Assembly: GCA_964581515.1 (NCBI GenBank)
Contig: CAZOOV010000005.1
Span: 1 to 64,000, forward strand
Source of the DNA: JACJVV01 sp964581515
Lineage (GTDB): Archaea; Nanobdellota; Nanobdellia; Woesearchaeales; JACJVV01
Length of the DNA: 64,000 bases
Direction of reading: 5' to 3'
Every line of letters begins with the position of its first letter. Within the stretch, counting starts at the first letter, position 1. The position numbers were made by a program, and so were the translations under genes. The notes beneath the pieces are model-generated. The model searched no databases. It had not been told where the DNA came from and saw only the letters and a list, made by a program, of their open reading frames with translations. Shown here in pieces: positions 8,613 to 17,783 of this stretch.

Positions 8613-8867
8613 ATGACAGTATTAGCTATATTGGCAACAGTATTTGGATCAGCAATGGCTAGTGTGAATTTCATACAAGCCTACAGAGTCTTCACCAGGA
8701 AGAGTGCAGGCGATCTTTCAGGAATAACTTGGACTGTATATGTAATAGGAGCTACAATCTGGCTTATATATGGGTATTCAATTATGGATTATCCTGTAAT
8801 CATAGCAAATGCAATTGGAGTCGTAAGCACTACTACTGTTCTAATCGGATGGTTGAAATACAGATGA
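8613..8867 (+). CDS. SemiSWEET-type sugar transporter
   Basis: A small membrane protein of 84 residues with three helices, the length and topology of SemiSWEETs, which work as dimers to let sugars cross the membrane by facilitated diffusion. The first helix and loop read VFGSAMASVNFIQAYRVFTRKSAGDLSG, with the conserved P/Q-loop region (here a Q in FIQAYR) and the following KSAGDLS segment; the second helix has WTVYVIGATIWLIYG and the third VIIANAIGVVSTT, including the conserved Asn. The downstream gene starts eleven bases after its stop. The substrate cannot be told from sequence. Confidence 0.88.
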   Translation: MTVLAILATVFGSAMASVNFIQAYRVFTRKSAGDLSGITWTVYVIGATIWLIYGYSIMDYPVIIANAIGVVSTTTVLIGWLKYR

Positions 8868-8877
8868 GGATAATCTC

Positions 8878-9606
8878 ATGAGAATTGCATTCTATAATCA
8901 AATGTTTGGGATGGATGGAAGAAATATATTTTCTAATTTATTTGCACACTGGATAGTGCATTATCAATCAGATGTTCGAAAAGTTAGAAAACATACTAGA
9001 TTAAATAATACAATTGAAATAGTCAATAGATCAAAAGCCGACATCATAGGAATTGGAGAAGTACTTGATGGACAAGAAGATGAACTTATTGAAAAGCTTC
9101 AGAAGATAGGATACAAATATTTCTTCATAGGAAAAGGACATTCTACAAAATATACTAAACTACATGTAAATGAATTAATTGCGAGTAGAATTAGAGGAAA
9201 ACAGATAGATATAGGGATGTGGCCAATGAAAAATTGCCTTGGAGGAGGAGGGGGGCTTGCATGTATCAAATTTGATGAATTTCACTTAATACTTGCACAT
9301 CTTGGACTGCCTTCAAAAAAGTTCTATAAACAACAGATGGAATTTCTTGAAAAGATGGTGAGTGAGACTAAAGGAAAACTTGTCTTAATGGGGGACTTCA
9401 ATCAGACTTATGATAAGATCAAGGATTATCTTGGAGATATGAAGCTTGCAAGTGATAAGATGAAAACATGTTCAACAACAAGATTGCTTAGATGGTTCTA
9501 TAATAAAGATGTAGATCATATATTACATAGGGAATTCAAAAAAGAAAAGTGTGGAAGTTTTGTTGGAGTTTCTGATCATAAATTGATTTATGCTGATTTT
9601 CTATAA
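8878..9606 (+). CDS. Endonuclease/exonuclease/phosphatase (EEP) family protein
   Basis: A DNase I-like metal-dependent phosphoesterase fold. Landmarks are RIAFYNQMFG at the first strand, IIGIGEVLDG with the catalytic Glu, FHLILAHLGLPS with the His, LVLMGDFNQTYD (the GDFN metal site) and the closing DVDHILHR and VGVSDHKLIYADF with the catalytic Asp-His. All key residues are present, so the protein is probably active; the substrate (DNA, RNA, phosphoinositide or other phosphodiester) is not evident. No signal peptide is seen, so it is cytoplasmic. Its 3' end overlaps by 19 bases the end of a small membrane protein on the other strand. Confidence 0.88.
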   Translation: MRIAFYNQMFGMDGRNIFSNLFAHWIVHYQSDVRKVRKHTRLNNTIEIVNRSKADIIGIGEVLDGQEDELIEKLQKIGYKYFFIGKGHSTKYTKLHVNELIASRIRGKQIDIGMWPMKNCLGGGGGLACIKFDEFHLILAHLGLPSKKFYKQQMEFLEKMVSETKGKLVLMGDFNQTYDKIKDYLGDMKLASDKMKTCSTTRLLRWFYNKDVDHILHREFKKEKCGSFVGVSDHKLIYADFL

Positions 9607-9929
9607 AGCTCATCTATAATAAAGAATATACCTGTTATAATACTAATAATACCAAAATAAAAGAATCTACTTATAAGAAAAAAATGTGACAAGACATATG
9701 ATGAATAAAAGTAATATAAACTTAAGATTATAAAGAAGACACTACCAACAGGTTCATATTTCCAACTAAAAATAAGAACAAGAATAAAAACAATAATGAT
9801 AACTAATCCAATAATTATTTCAGATAATGTTGAACCTATTAATTGTTCAAAAAAACCAAATAAAGCGAGAATAACAAAAAAGATACTTCCCAGACGTGGA
9901 ATCCAAAATAATATATGGTCTTTTTTCAT
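9588..9929 (-). CDS. Small membrane protein, four helices, function unknown
   Basis: A 113-residue protein made almost wholly of four hydrophobic helices, opening MKKDHILFWIPRLGSI. I do not recognise a family. Its ATG overlaps the folA stop by four bases (ATGA), indicating translational coupling at the end of the thyA-folA operon. The last 19 bases overlap the EEP gene coming from the left on the other strand. Confidence 0.75.
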   Translation of the reverse strand: MKKDHILFWIPRLGSIFFVILALFGFFEQLIGSTLSEIIIGLVIIIVFILVLIFSWKYEPVGSVFFIILSLYYFYSSYVLSHFFLISRFFYFGIISIITGIFFIIDELYRKSA

Positions 9930-10387
9930 TTTCTCTTGTAGATTACAAATATGAATTCATCAAATTCTTGCTTACTTTCTACTTCCCATTCATTAATATC
10001 AAATTCTGGAAAAAACATATCGCCTTCATATTCTTTCTTTATCCAGGAAATGTAGAGTTTGTCTACTAATGGGATGAACTGCTTATAGATTGATACTCCA
10101 CCAATACAGAATATGTCTTTACCAAACTCCTTGCCCTTTTCTATTGCTTCTGGGATTGATGTGCAGACTGTTGTTCCAGGAACATCTATCTTATCGAAAT
10201 GAAGAACAATATTGTTTCTGTTTGGAAGAGGCCTGCCTATACTCTCGTATGTTTTGAGACCCATTATTACAGAATTTCCTTTAGTGATCTCTTTGAAGTT
10301 ATTAAGATCTTCAGGAATGTTCCAAGGAAGCTCGTTTCCTTTTCCTATTACATTGTTTGGACCGATTCCGACTATTAGTGCTAACAT
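9926..10387 (-). CDS. folA: Dihydrofolate reductase
   Basis: Reduces dihydrofolate to tetrahydrofolate with NADPH, restoring the cofactor oxidised by ThyA. The N-terminus LALIVGIGPNNVIGKGNELPWNIPEDLNNFK is the classic DHFR start with the LPW loop and catalytic acid (Glu in NIPEDL). VIMGLKTYESIGRPLPNR and IFCIGGVSIYKQF supply the NADPH-binding segments. At 153 residues it is typical. It is in one operon with thyA, but separated from it by a membrane-protein gene, with four bases between that gene's stop and this start. Confidence 0.96.
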   Translation of the reverse strand: MLALIVGIGPNNVIGKGNELPWNIPEDLNNFKEITKGNSVIMGLKTYESIGRPLPNRNNIVLHFDKIDVPGTTVCTSIPEAIEKGKEFGKDIFCIGGVSIYKQFIPLVDKLYISWIKKEYEGDMFFPEFDINEWEVESKQEFDEFIFVIYKRK

Positions 10388-10391
10388 TTTC

Positions 10392-11000
10392 TTACCTCAG
10401 TAGTCTTTTCTTTACATTATTAAATAATACCCTCATCTGTATGTAAATAGATTGGAATAACCCACCAATAAAATATATCCAAAATAATAATAAAATATAA
10501 TATATTATATCCTTACTACAAAAAGTCCAATCTGTAATTGTATTGAAAGGATTATAGGAACAGAAAAAAGGACCAATAAATTCAGATAATCCATTCACAA
10601 GAAAACAGGTAATCCATTCCATTATTGCTCTAGAATACCAAAGTACCATATGTATAGACCTAATTAAGATGTTATCGGGTAAATTATATTGTATGCATTT
10701 TAAAAAAAACAGTATTAGAAAGAATATGAAAAAATATATCTTAAAACGATTTATACGAAAAAAAGTATTAAAGTCTATTCTTAATAATTTAAATATCAAT
10801 ATGAATAAGACAAAGTAAAATATTGTGTTAAGTGGTATACTTATTAAAAAATCAATTAAATCAGAATAATTAAAGCTTTCTGAACAGTTAACACATGAAA
10901 AAAAGAAAAAGGAAATCCATAATAGAAAAGAGAGCATAAATGATAAAATAAGTAATTTATGCCAAGATTTCAATTTATTAAATAGTTGGATTAGTTTCAT
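10392..11000 (-). CDS. Membrane protein between thyA and folA, function unknown
   Basis: A 202-residue protein with about five hydrophobic helices, rich in Phe and Ile. A loop with two nearby Cys (FFSCVNCSE) and a later CSYN/FCSKD region could form external disulfides. I do not recognise the family. Its start codon overlaps the thyA stop (ATGA), and folA begins four bases after its stop, so it is translated with the folate genes. The tight packing suggests a related job such as folate or nucleoside transport or membrane anchoring, but nothing in the sequence proves this. Confidence 0.75.
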   Translation of the reverse strand: MKLIQLFNKLKSWHKLLILSFMLSFLLWISFFFFSCVNCSESFNYSDLIDFLISIPLNTIFYFVLFILIFKLLRIDFNTFFRINRFKIYFFIFFLILFFLKCIQYNLPDNILIRSIHMVLWYSRAIMEWITCFLVNGLSEFIGPFFCSYNPFNTITDWTFCSKDIIYYILLLFWIYFIGGLFQSIYIQMRVLFNNVKKRLLR

Positions 11001-11926
11001 ACTGCTATTGGTGCTTTGATCGGTGGATGTGGATCATATCCAACTAACTCAAAGTCTTCATGCTTAAAATCATCGATGTTTTTAACATTTGGGTTTATCT
11101 TCATCTTAGGAAGAGCTCTGAAGTCTCTTGATAATTGCTCTTTAACCTGATCCATATGATTCAGATAGATATGGACATCACCAAATGTATGGATGAACTC
11201 TCCTGGTTCAAGACCACAAACCTGAGCAACCATCATTGTCAGCAAACTATAAGATGCAATATTGAATGGAACTCCTAAGAATGTATCTGCACTTCTTTGG
11301 TATAACTGACATGAAAGCTTTCCATCACATACATAAAACTGAAATAATGAATGACACAAAGGAGGAGCACTGCTTTTTCCTTTGATAAGACCCTGAAGAT
11401 CTGCTACATTCCAGCCAGATACGAGCAGTCTCCTAGAGTCAGGATTATTCTTGATTTGATCTATGACATATTTGATCTGATCTATTGTCTCTCCTTCTTT
11501 AGTCTCCCATCTCCTCCATTGTTTTCCATAAACAGGACCTAGATCACCCCATTTCTTAGCGAATTCAGGATCAGCCTTGATATTTTCAATAAACTCCTTC
11601 TTCTTCTCAGTCCATTCTTCACTGTACCTTGGAAAGTCTTTTTCAAGATTGTTTTCACTTAAGTAAGTTTGAAAAGGCCAATCATCCCAGATATGAACAT
11701 TATTATCAACAAGATATTTTATATTAGTGTCACCTGTGAGAAACCATAGAAGTTCATGGATTATACCTCTCATGAAAACTTTCTTTGTTGTAAGGAGAGG
11801 AAAACCGTCTTGTAAGTTAAAGCGCATCTGATAGCCAAAAGTTGAAATTGTACCAACTCCTGTCCTGTCCTCTTTCTTTGTCCCATTATTTAGAATATGA
11901 TTTAATAGATCATGGTATTGCTGCAT
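10997..11926 (-). CDS. thyA: Thymidylate synthase
   Basis: Methylates dUMP to dTMP using methylene-tetrahydrofolate. RTGVGTISTFGYQMRF near the N-terminus holds the phosphate-binding Arg, APPLCHSLFQFYV holds the catalytic Cys (about residue 191), and QRSADTFLGVPFNIASYSLL is the dUMP-binding block with the key Asp and Asn. The C-terminus ends HPPIKAPIAV, the conserved closing tail. At 309 residues it is longer than the 264-residue bacterial form, mainly through an insertion around residues 85-150, as in many ThyA proteins. First gene of the thyA, membrane protein, folA, membrane protein operon. Confidence 0.97.
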   Translation of the reverse strand: MQQYHDLLNHILNNGTKKEDRTGVGTISTFGYQMRFNLQDGFPLLTTKKVFMRGIIHELLWFLTGDTNIKYLVDNNVHIWDDWPFQTYLSENNLEKDFPRYSEEWTEKKKEFIENIKADPEFAKKWGDLGPVYGKQWRRWETKEGETIDQIKYVIDQIKNNPDSRRLLVSGWNVADLQGLIKGKSSAPPLCHSLFQFYVCDGKLSCQLYQRSADTFLGVPFNIASYSLLTMMVAQVCGLEPGEFIHTFGDVHIYLNHMDQVKEQLSRDFRALPKMKINPNVKNIDDFKHEDFELVGYDPHPPIKAPIAV

Positions 11927-12034
11927 TTAAACACCCCATGCTGATTGCGAAATCCTTAGTATAAAAAGTTTATTATTGAGCACTAGACAAATACCATGGA
12001 AATGCTTAAAAAAACATAGCGCTTTGGCACTAAT

Positions 12035-14401
12035 ATGAAAGGATTTATAGTATATCCTACATATAGGGTAATAGATGAAAAAGCTTATGTGCACCTATAT
12101 GGAAGACTAGAAGATGGCAAGTCTTTTGTAGCAATTATCGAGAGAAAAGCTCATTTTTATATCAAAAAAAGTGATCTTGAAAAAGCTAAAGAAATAGTAC
12201 CAATAGAAATAGATGAGAGCAAGGAAGGTTCTGGATTTAAAAATTTTGATGGCGAAGATGTAATAAAACTTATGTTTAACAGCCCAAAAGATGTTCCTGA
12301 CGCAAGGAGACTTCTTCAAGATAAGAAAATAACCTGTTATGAAGCAGATATACATTTTGCTTATAGATATATGATAGATGAAAAGCTTAAAGGAAGTATT
12401 GAGATTGAAGGAAAAGAATTTACAAAAAAAGAATATAATGCCGCACACAATACAAAATATGATGTAGATAAGATTTTTCTTAATCCAAAGATAAAACCAG
12501 CAGATTATTTCCCCAAACTCAAGATATTATCATTTGATATCGAGACAGACTTAAAATGGAATAAACTTTATTCAATATCTATATGCTGTGATAAGTATAA
12601 GAAAGTCCTAATAAACAAGAAAGGACTATATAATCATGCTGATTCATTTGATTCTGAAAAAGAAGTATTAGAAAGATTTATTGAACTCGTAAAAGAACTT
12701 GATCCAGATATAATAACGGGGTGGAATGTTGTCGATTTTGATCTGAATTTCTTAAGAGAACTTGCTAAGAAATATAATATAGACTTTAAGATCGGAAGGG
12801 ATGATTATAATATGTTCCTTAAGATAAGCGATTCTTTCTTTCAAGATAGCATAGCTAAGATTGAAGGAAGAGCTATTCTTGACGGCATTAGTTTACTCAA
12901 AAATAATTTCATTAGACTACCAGATTATAAACTTGAAACTGCTGCACAACACTTCTTAGGAAAAGGTAAGATATTCTCTGGAGAAAATAGACATCATGAT
13001 ATCGAAGATGCATATGAAAATGATACGCAGAAATTGATAGAGTATAATTTGCAAGATTCAGAGTTAGTCCTTGATATATTGAAAGAATCAAATGTCATCG
13101 ATATTACTATAACACGATCAAAACTTACGAGAATGCAACTAGACCGTGTAAAAGCATCAATCGCATCCCTTGATAGCTTGTATCTTGCGAGACTATATGA
13201 AAAGAAAATAGTTGCACCAACTGCTTTTAGTGGAGATCGTGAAGAAAGACTAACTGGAGGATATGTAAGAGAATCAGTTCCAGGCATATATGACAATATA
13301 CTTGTATTTGACTTCAAAAGTCTATATCCTAGCATAATAAGAACTTTCAATATTGACCCATACAGTTTTGTATCTAAAGAAAAGATAAAGAATTATAGTG
13401 AAAAAGAAAAAAAGAGTTTTATAGAAGCACCCAATGGAGCTCATTTCAAAAATGAACAAGGAATACTTCCTGTAATAATCCATGAACTTTGGCAACAAAG
13501 AGATAAAGCAAAAAAAGAGAAAGATGATCTTAAGAGTTACGCTATAAAAATACTAATGAATTCATTCTTTGGGGTACTTGGAAATCCTACGTGTCGATTC
13601 TTCAGTCTTGAAATGGGTAATGCAATAACACATTTCGGGCAATTCCTGATCAAACTTACTGCAGAAGAAGCTACAAAAAAAGGATTTGATGTGATATACG
13701 GCGATACTGACAGCATATTCATCAACCCAAAAGAAGAAGACTACAAAAAAGCACAAACTGCAGGAGAAGAATTATGTAATTTCATCAATGATTTCTTTAC
13801 TGATTATATAAAGAAAAATTACGATAGAGATTCGAATATGGAAATTGAATTTGAAAAAGTGTACAAGAAATTCTTCATGCCAAAGATTCGTGGAAGCGAG
13901 AAAGGTGCAAAAAAGAGATATGCTGGAATAATGGAGAAAAATGGAAAGGATGAAATGGATTTTGTTGGACTAGAATTTGTAAGAAGCGACTGGACAGAGA
14001 TTGCAAAAACATTCCAAATGGAATTACTTGAGAAAGTATTTGCAAAAGAACAAATTACAGATTATGTGCGTGAATTCATCAAAAACTTACGTGATGCAAA
14101 ATATGATGATAAATTAGTGTATAGAAAACAAATAAGAAAACCCGTAAGCACTTATACAAAAACAACACCCCCACATATACAAGCTGCAAGAAAAATTGGA
14201 AGAGAAGACGTTGGTATAATATATTATGTCATGACTAATGATGGTCCTGAAGAAAAAGATAATATTGAGCATGATCTGGATTATGAACATTATATTGAAA
14301 AACAATTAAAACCAATTGCAGACTCTGTACTTGCATTCTTTGATGTTGATTTTGATGAACTGATAAAGCCACACAAACAAAATAGCTTGCTTGATTATTG
14401 A
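12035..14401 (+). CDS. polB: Family-B DNA polymerase with 3'-5' exonuclease
   Basis: Replicative or repair DNA polymerase. Exonuclease motifs are SFDIET (about residue 168), GWNVVDFDLNFL (about 229) and YNLQDSELVLDI (about 337). Polymerase motif A is DFKSLYPSIIRTFNIDP (about 426), motif B KILMNSFFGVLGNP (about 505) and motif C YGDTDSIF (about 555); the KKRYAG segment follows at about 627. At 788 residues it matches archaeal PolB1-3 proteins and shows no intein. The very C-terminus reads QNSLLDY, a PCNA-interaction-like box with a single terminal aromatic residue. Transcribed alone on plus, with thyA diverging upstream. All catalytic residues are present. Confidence 0.97.
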   Translation: MKGFIVYPTYRVIDEKAYVHLYGRLEDGKSFVAIIERKAHFYIKKSDLEKAKEIVPIEIDESKEGSGFKNFDGEDVIKLMFNSPKDVPDARRLLQDKKITCYEADIHFAYRYMIDEKLKGSIEIEGKEFTKKEYNAAHNTKYDVDKIFLNPKIKPADYFPKLKILSFDIETDLKWNKLYSISICCDKYKKVLINKKGLYNHADSFDSEKEVLERFIELVKELDPDIITGWNVVDFDLNFLRELAKKYNIDFKIGRDDYNMFLKISDSFFQDSIAKIEGRAILDGISLLKNNFIRLPDYKLETAAQHFLGKGKIFSGENRHHDIEDAYENDTQKLIEYNLQDSELVLDILKESNVIDITITRSKLTRMQLDRVKASIASLDSLYLARLYEKKIVAPTAFSGDREERLTGGYVRESVPGIYDNILVFDFKSLYPSIIRTFNIDPYSFVSKEKIKNYSEKEKKSFIEAPNGAHFKNEQGILPVIIHELWQQRDKAKKEKDDLKSYAIKILMNSFFGVLGNPTCRFFSLEMGNAITHFGQFLIKLTAEEATKKGFDVIYGDTDSIFINPKEEDYKKAQTAGEELCNFINDFFTDYIKKNYDRDSNMEIEFEKVYKKFFMPKIRGSEKGAKKRYAGIMEKNGKDEMDFVGLEFVRSDWTEIAKTFQMELLEKVFAKEQITDYVREFIKNLRDAKYDDKLVYRKQIRKPVSTYTKTTPPHIQAARKIGREDVGIIYYVMTNDGPEEKDNIEHDLDYEHYIEKQLKPIADSVLAFFDVDFDELIKPHKQNSLLDY

Positions 14402-14455
14402 TAAAGTTAGTTGAAATTACTGTAATTCTGTTAAAAACTGATTAATTAACCTTAG

Positions 14456-14980
14456 TTAAGCAGCTTTTCTTAAAGGAGATAGTTTTGCTATATAATCAGC
14501 CCTCTCTTCAATAGGAAGTACTGGAACTTTTTGAACAACATATCCAAGATCTATGTATGCTTGCTCTATTGCTTGATGAATCTGTAGCGCTTTTTCTTTT
14601 GATTCTGTTCTTGCATTATCTTGTTTATAGTTAGGCAAAGGATCAAGAAGAAGTACCTGATCATAACGACCCTTACACAAATCAAGATAATCATCTGAAA
14701 CTGGATTACCTGAAACTTTTGCATATGCAACATTGTCTACAAGACCTCTGTCACAATATGCATCTCCTGGTACAGACTCATATGCCAATTGCCTTTTTAT
14801 AACTTCTTTACCAAAAGCCTGACCATCTTTCCAAGGAAGCATATATCCATCAATTGCCTGCTGCTCTTCAATAATCTCTCTAGCTGCTTCAGGTATAGTA
14901 TCAAAACCACGCTCTGCTAGAACTTCAAGCATAGTTGTCTTTCCAACACCTGGACCACCAGTAATAACAGTTTTTCCCAT
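14456..14980 (-). CDS. P-loop NTPase (AAA_28-type, nucleotide-kinase-like)
   Basis: A 174-residue P-loop protein whose Walker A is GGPGVGKTT near the N-terminus, followed by RGFDTIPEAAREIIEEQQ, the pattern of the AAA_28 family. CDRGLVDNVAYA sits where a Walker B-type Asp-Arg is found in nucleoside-kinase-like enzymes, and KVPVLPIEERADYI ends the fold. Family members are predicted small-molecule kinases or ATPases, largely uncharacterised. Upstream in-frame TTG and ATG codons exist (to 14998), but GGTGA lies five bases before the ATG at 14980, so I start there. Convergent with polB. Confidence 0.85.
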   Translation of the reverse strand: MGKTVITGGPGVGKTTMLEVLAERGFDTIPEAAREIIEEQQAIDGYMLPWKDGQAFGKEVIKRQLAYESVPGDAYCDRGLVDNVAYAKVSGNPVSDDYLDLCKGRYDQVLLLDPLPNYKQDNARTESKEKALQIHQAIEQAYIDLGYVVQKVPVLPIEERADYIAKLSPLRKAA

Positions 14981-15096
14981 TGGTATCACCATATACAATA
15001 TGTCGTTGTATTATTGTTATATATTTCTGAACATATTTTGTCCATAGTGTTGTATTTTTAGTAAATTATTTAAATAGAAAGTAGTTAATTAGGGAT

Positions 15097-15951
15097 ATGT
15101 TAAGTTCAGAAATCATCAGAAAAATTGAACAGTTTGTCCATGAAAAACCAAGAACTGTACAAGAGATAGCTGAGCTTACAGGGAAGAACTGGAGGACCGC
15201 AGACAGATATGTTGATGAGATTGAAACAGAGTTCGGAACAATAGCCAAAAGGACATTTAGAGAAGGGACAAGAGGGGCACTTAAGATTGTTTATTGGGCA
15301 GGACTTGAAGGAAGAAGCGCTTCAGTATTTCAGCAAGAACTAGAAAAAGAAATTGCAAATTGCAGGAAGAAGGATCATTTCTATGCATTTGACATATACC
15401 AATATGTCGCTACAAACAAAAAACATGTTGAAATCTCAAGTAATAATAAAGATGTCAAACAGATATATGATAATATAGGAAAATTGTTGCTTTCTGCAAA
15501 GAAGCAGATAATCTCCTTCAGTGGAGATCTAAGCTTCATGAATGCAAAATTCAGGAAAGGAACCTTGTTTGATGTGTTTGATAAACTTGCAAGCAAAGGC
15601 GTGTCTATCAAGGTCATCTGCAGAGTAGATATTGTTGGAAGCAGAAATGTTGAGAAATTAATGAACTTGAACAAGAAATATGGAAAAGAAATAATTGAAA
15701 TAAGACATAGAGAACAACCATTAAGAGGAGTGATTGTCGACAATAAGATTGCTAGACTCAAAGAAATAAGATATGCCGATGAAACTATAGAGATGAAAGA
15801 TGATCTTTATCTGTATTATACTTTTGTTGATAATGATTGGATCAATTGGCTGAAAAGAATATTCCAGAAAATGTATTCAAGTTCAGTCATTGCAAAGAAA
15901 AGGCTTGATGAAATTGATTTACTTAAAGCAAAAAATATAATGAAGAAATAA
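15097..15951 (+). CDS. HTH regulator with PLD-like domain
   Basis: Residues about 1-50 form a helix-turn-helix (KIEQFVHEKPRTVQEIAELTG followed by NWRTADRYVDEIE). The C-terminal half resembles the phospholipase-D-like sensor domain of TrmB regulators: KQIISFSGDLSF, a strand LASKGVSIKVICRVDI and RHREQPLRGVIVDNKIARL, but without the HKD catalytic motif. The gene is probably leaderless, with a TATA-like TTATTTAAAT at 15065-15074. A TrmB-like protein of 253 aa lies at 17784, so two regulators of this broad type are present. Target genes are unknown. Confidence 0.75.
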   Translation: MLSSEIIRKIEQFVHEKPRTVQEIAELTGKNWRTADRYVDEIETEFGTIAKRTFREGTRGALKIVYWAGLEGRSASVFQQELEKEIANCRKKDHFYAFDIYQYVATNKKHVEISSNNKDVKQIYDNIGKLLLSAKKQIISFSGDLSFMNAKFRKGTLFDVFDKLASKGVSIKVICRVDIVGSRNVEKLMNLNKKYGKEIIEIRHREQPLRGVIVDNKIARLKEIRYADETIEMKDDLYLYYTFVDNDWINWLKRIFQKMYSSSVIAKKRLDEIDLLKAKNIMKK

Positions 15952-16016
15952 TAATAAAAAGTAAAATAAAAAATATAATAAGAAAAAAATAATAAGGGAG
16001 ATTATGATTATAAAAA

Positions 16017-16856
16017 ATGGAATATGATAAACTAAACTTTGGAACTGCAGGAATCCCTTTATCGACTGCTGAGAGAAATACAATTAATGGTATCAACAAA
16101 GTCAAAGAGCTTGGACTTTCAGGAATGGAACTAGAATTTGTCAGAAGCGTTAATATCAAAGCTGAGAATGCAGGAGTGATTAAAGAAGCTGCTAAGAAAG
16201 CAGGTGTTAATCTTACATGCCATGGACAGTATTATATTAACCTCAGTTCTCTTGAGAAGCCAAAAATACATGCATCTGTAGGTAGAGTACTTAATGCTGC
16301 AGGGATTGGGTGGCTTTGCGGAGCCAAATCAGTTACTTTCCACGCAGGATTTTATATGCAAAGAGAAAAAGAGAAAGTCTATCCAATAATCAAGAAGTAT
16401 ATGCAAGAGATTGTTGAAAAGATGAAGGATGAAGGAAATGGAATTACTATCAGACCTGAGACAACAGGTAAAGGGACACAATGGGGGACTGTTGATGAGA
16501 TTGTTAAATTAAGTTCTGAACTAGAACAAGTGCTTCCTTGTGTTGATTTCTCACATCTACATGCACGTAGCGGTGGAGCAATGAACACTAAAGAGGAATT
16601 TGATGGTGTTTTTGAAAAGATCGAGAAAGTACTTGGAAAAGAAGCACTTTCTAATATGCATTGTCATGTATCAGGTATAGAATATAGTGAAAAGGGTGAA
16701 AGGAATCACCTCATCTTGAAAGAGAGTGATATGAATTATAAAGATTTAATGAAGAGTTTCAAAGAATTTGGATGCAAAGGAGTTGTGATATGTGAAAGTC
16801 CAAATATTGAAGAAGACGCTTTGCTTATGAAGAAAGAGTATGATAAATTAAAATGA
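16017..16856 (+). CDS. nfo: Endonuclease IV (AP endonuclease, TIM barrel)
   Basis: Cleaves DNA 5' of abasic sites. The zinc-ligand motifs follow in the family order: NLTCHGQYYINLSS, SVTFHAGFYMQ, IRPETTGKGTQWG (with the conserved Glu and the GTVDEIV stretch), CVDFSHLHARSGG and MHCHVSGIEYSEKGERNHL, then CESPNIEEDAL. At 279 residues it is normal for the family. The ATG at 16017 is chosen because the alternative ATG about 15 bases upstream is out of frame and meets a stop after seven codons. Together with nth it gives the window both a glycosylase/lyase and an AP endonuclease. Confidence 0.92.
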   Translation: MEYDKLNFGTAGIPLSTAERNTINGINKVKELGLSGMELEFVRSVNIKAENAGVIKEAAKKAGVNLTCHGQYYINLSSLEKPKIHASVGRVLNAAGIGWLCGAKSVTFHAGFYMQREKEKVYPIIKKYMQEIVEKMKDEGNGITIRPETTGKGTQWGTVDEIVKLSSELEQVLPCVDFSHLHARSGGAMNTKEEFDGVFEKIEKVLGKEALSNMHCHVSGIEYSEKGERNHLILKESDMNYKDLMKSFKEFGCKGVVICESPNIEEDALLMKKEYDKLK

Positions 16857-16862
16857 TTAAAT

Positions 16863-17672
16863 TCAAATCAATTTCTTAATTCTTGAGAAATCTTCTAATT
16901 CCTTGTCTGCAGATACAAAAACATCTTTTTCTGGAGAGATCTTATTCGGATAACTTTCTTCTGGAACATGTTTTACAGTTGTTATTATCTTTTTTAGTAA
17001 ACGTCTTTTCTTCTTCTTTTTCCTCTTACTTAGACCAAAAACTGAGATATAAAATATCAATATCACTATTGTCGTAAATAAAAATAAAATCCAATTAAAC
17101 TTGACTCCTTTTTCCAATAGTTGGAATAAGAAATCTCCGAAAAGCTTTGTATAAAATGTATTGATAGTGATTATTGTAACAGCAGCAACTATTGTAAGCA
17201 TGATATGATAAGCAAATCCCCACCTAGGGTATATGAACCATACCAAGAAATACATAACATCCCTGAGTACAGTAAAACAAAGCATCGTAAAGAGCAGATT
17301 ACCTGTAATTGAAAATATTATTGGACATATGAAACATAATATACTCTGGAATAATGCATCAAGAAGTACTGCGTCCCATTTAGGAAAAGTACCTGACGCT
17401 CTGGAAGCTAGATTACAAAAGATTGTGAAAATAGCTCCTTGAAAGCTTCCGACATTTACTGCAATAAGCATTGTGAAAAAATCAACAAAATCCATAGAAT
17501 ATATTATGAAAAAAGGATGGGGTATTCCCACACCTGGAAGCCTGCTCCAATAAGCAATAATAGTAAATAATAAAATTGTTGCAAATTGAGTATTAAATGG
17601 CAAACTAAGTAACATAATAGAGTACATCCCTAATGTTGTAATTATTACCAGTGGCCAGTTTAACGATATCAT
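16863..17672 (-). CDS. Polytopic membrane protein, function unknown
   Basis: A 269-residue protein with about six to seven membrane helices (first MISLNWPLVIITTLGMYSIML) and a basic cytoplasmic tail (SKRKKKKKRRLLKK). The loop WSRLPGVGIPHP and the segment SMDFVDFFTMLIAVNVGSFQGA recall substrate-capture or integral-membrane components, but I do not recognise the family. It is convergent with endonuclease IV (six bases apart) and its start is followed by the divergent TrmB-type regulator, which could control it. Confidence 0.7.
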   Translation of the reverse strand: MISLNWPLVIITTLGMYSIMLLSLPFNTQFATILLFTIIAYWSRLPGVGIPHPFFIIYSMDFVDFFTMLIAVNVGSFQGAIFTIFCNLASRASGTFPKWDAVLLDALFQSILCFICPIIFSITGNLLFTMLCFTVLRDVMYFLVWFIYPRWGFAYHIMLTIVAAVTIITINTFYTKLFGDFLFQLLEKGVKFNWILFLFTTIVILIFYISVFGLSKRKKKKKRRLLKKIITTVKHVPEESYPNKISPEKDVFVSADKELEDFSRIKKLI

Positions 17673-17783
17673 ATTATAGTTGACACTAGATCTAATCTAG
17701 AATCAATAATTCTTCTTAGCGCCAGAACATAGAATAAGAATGGCATAAAGTATTTAAAAGATAACCCACCACTACTGGTAGGC

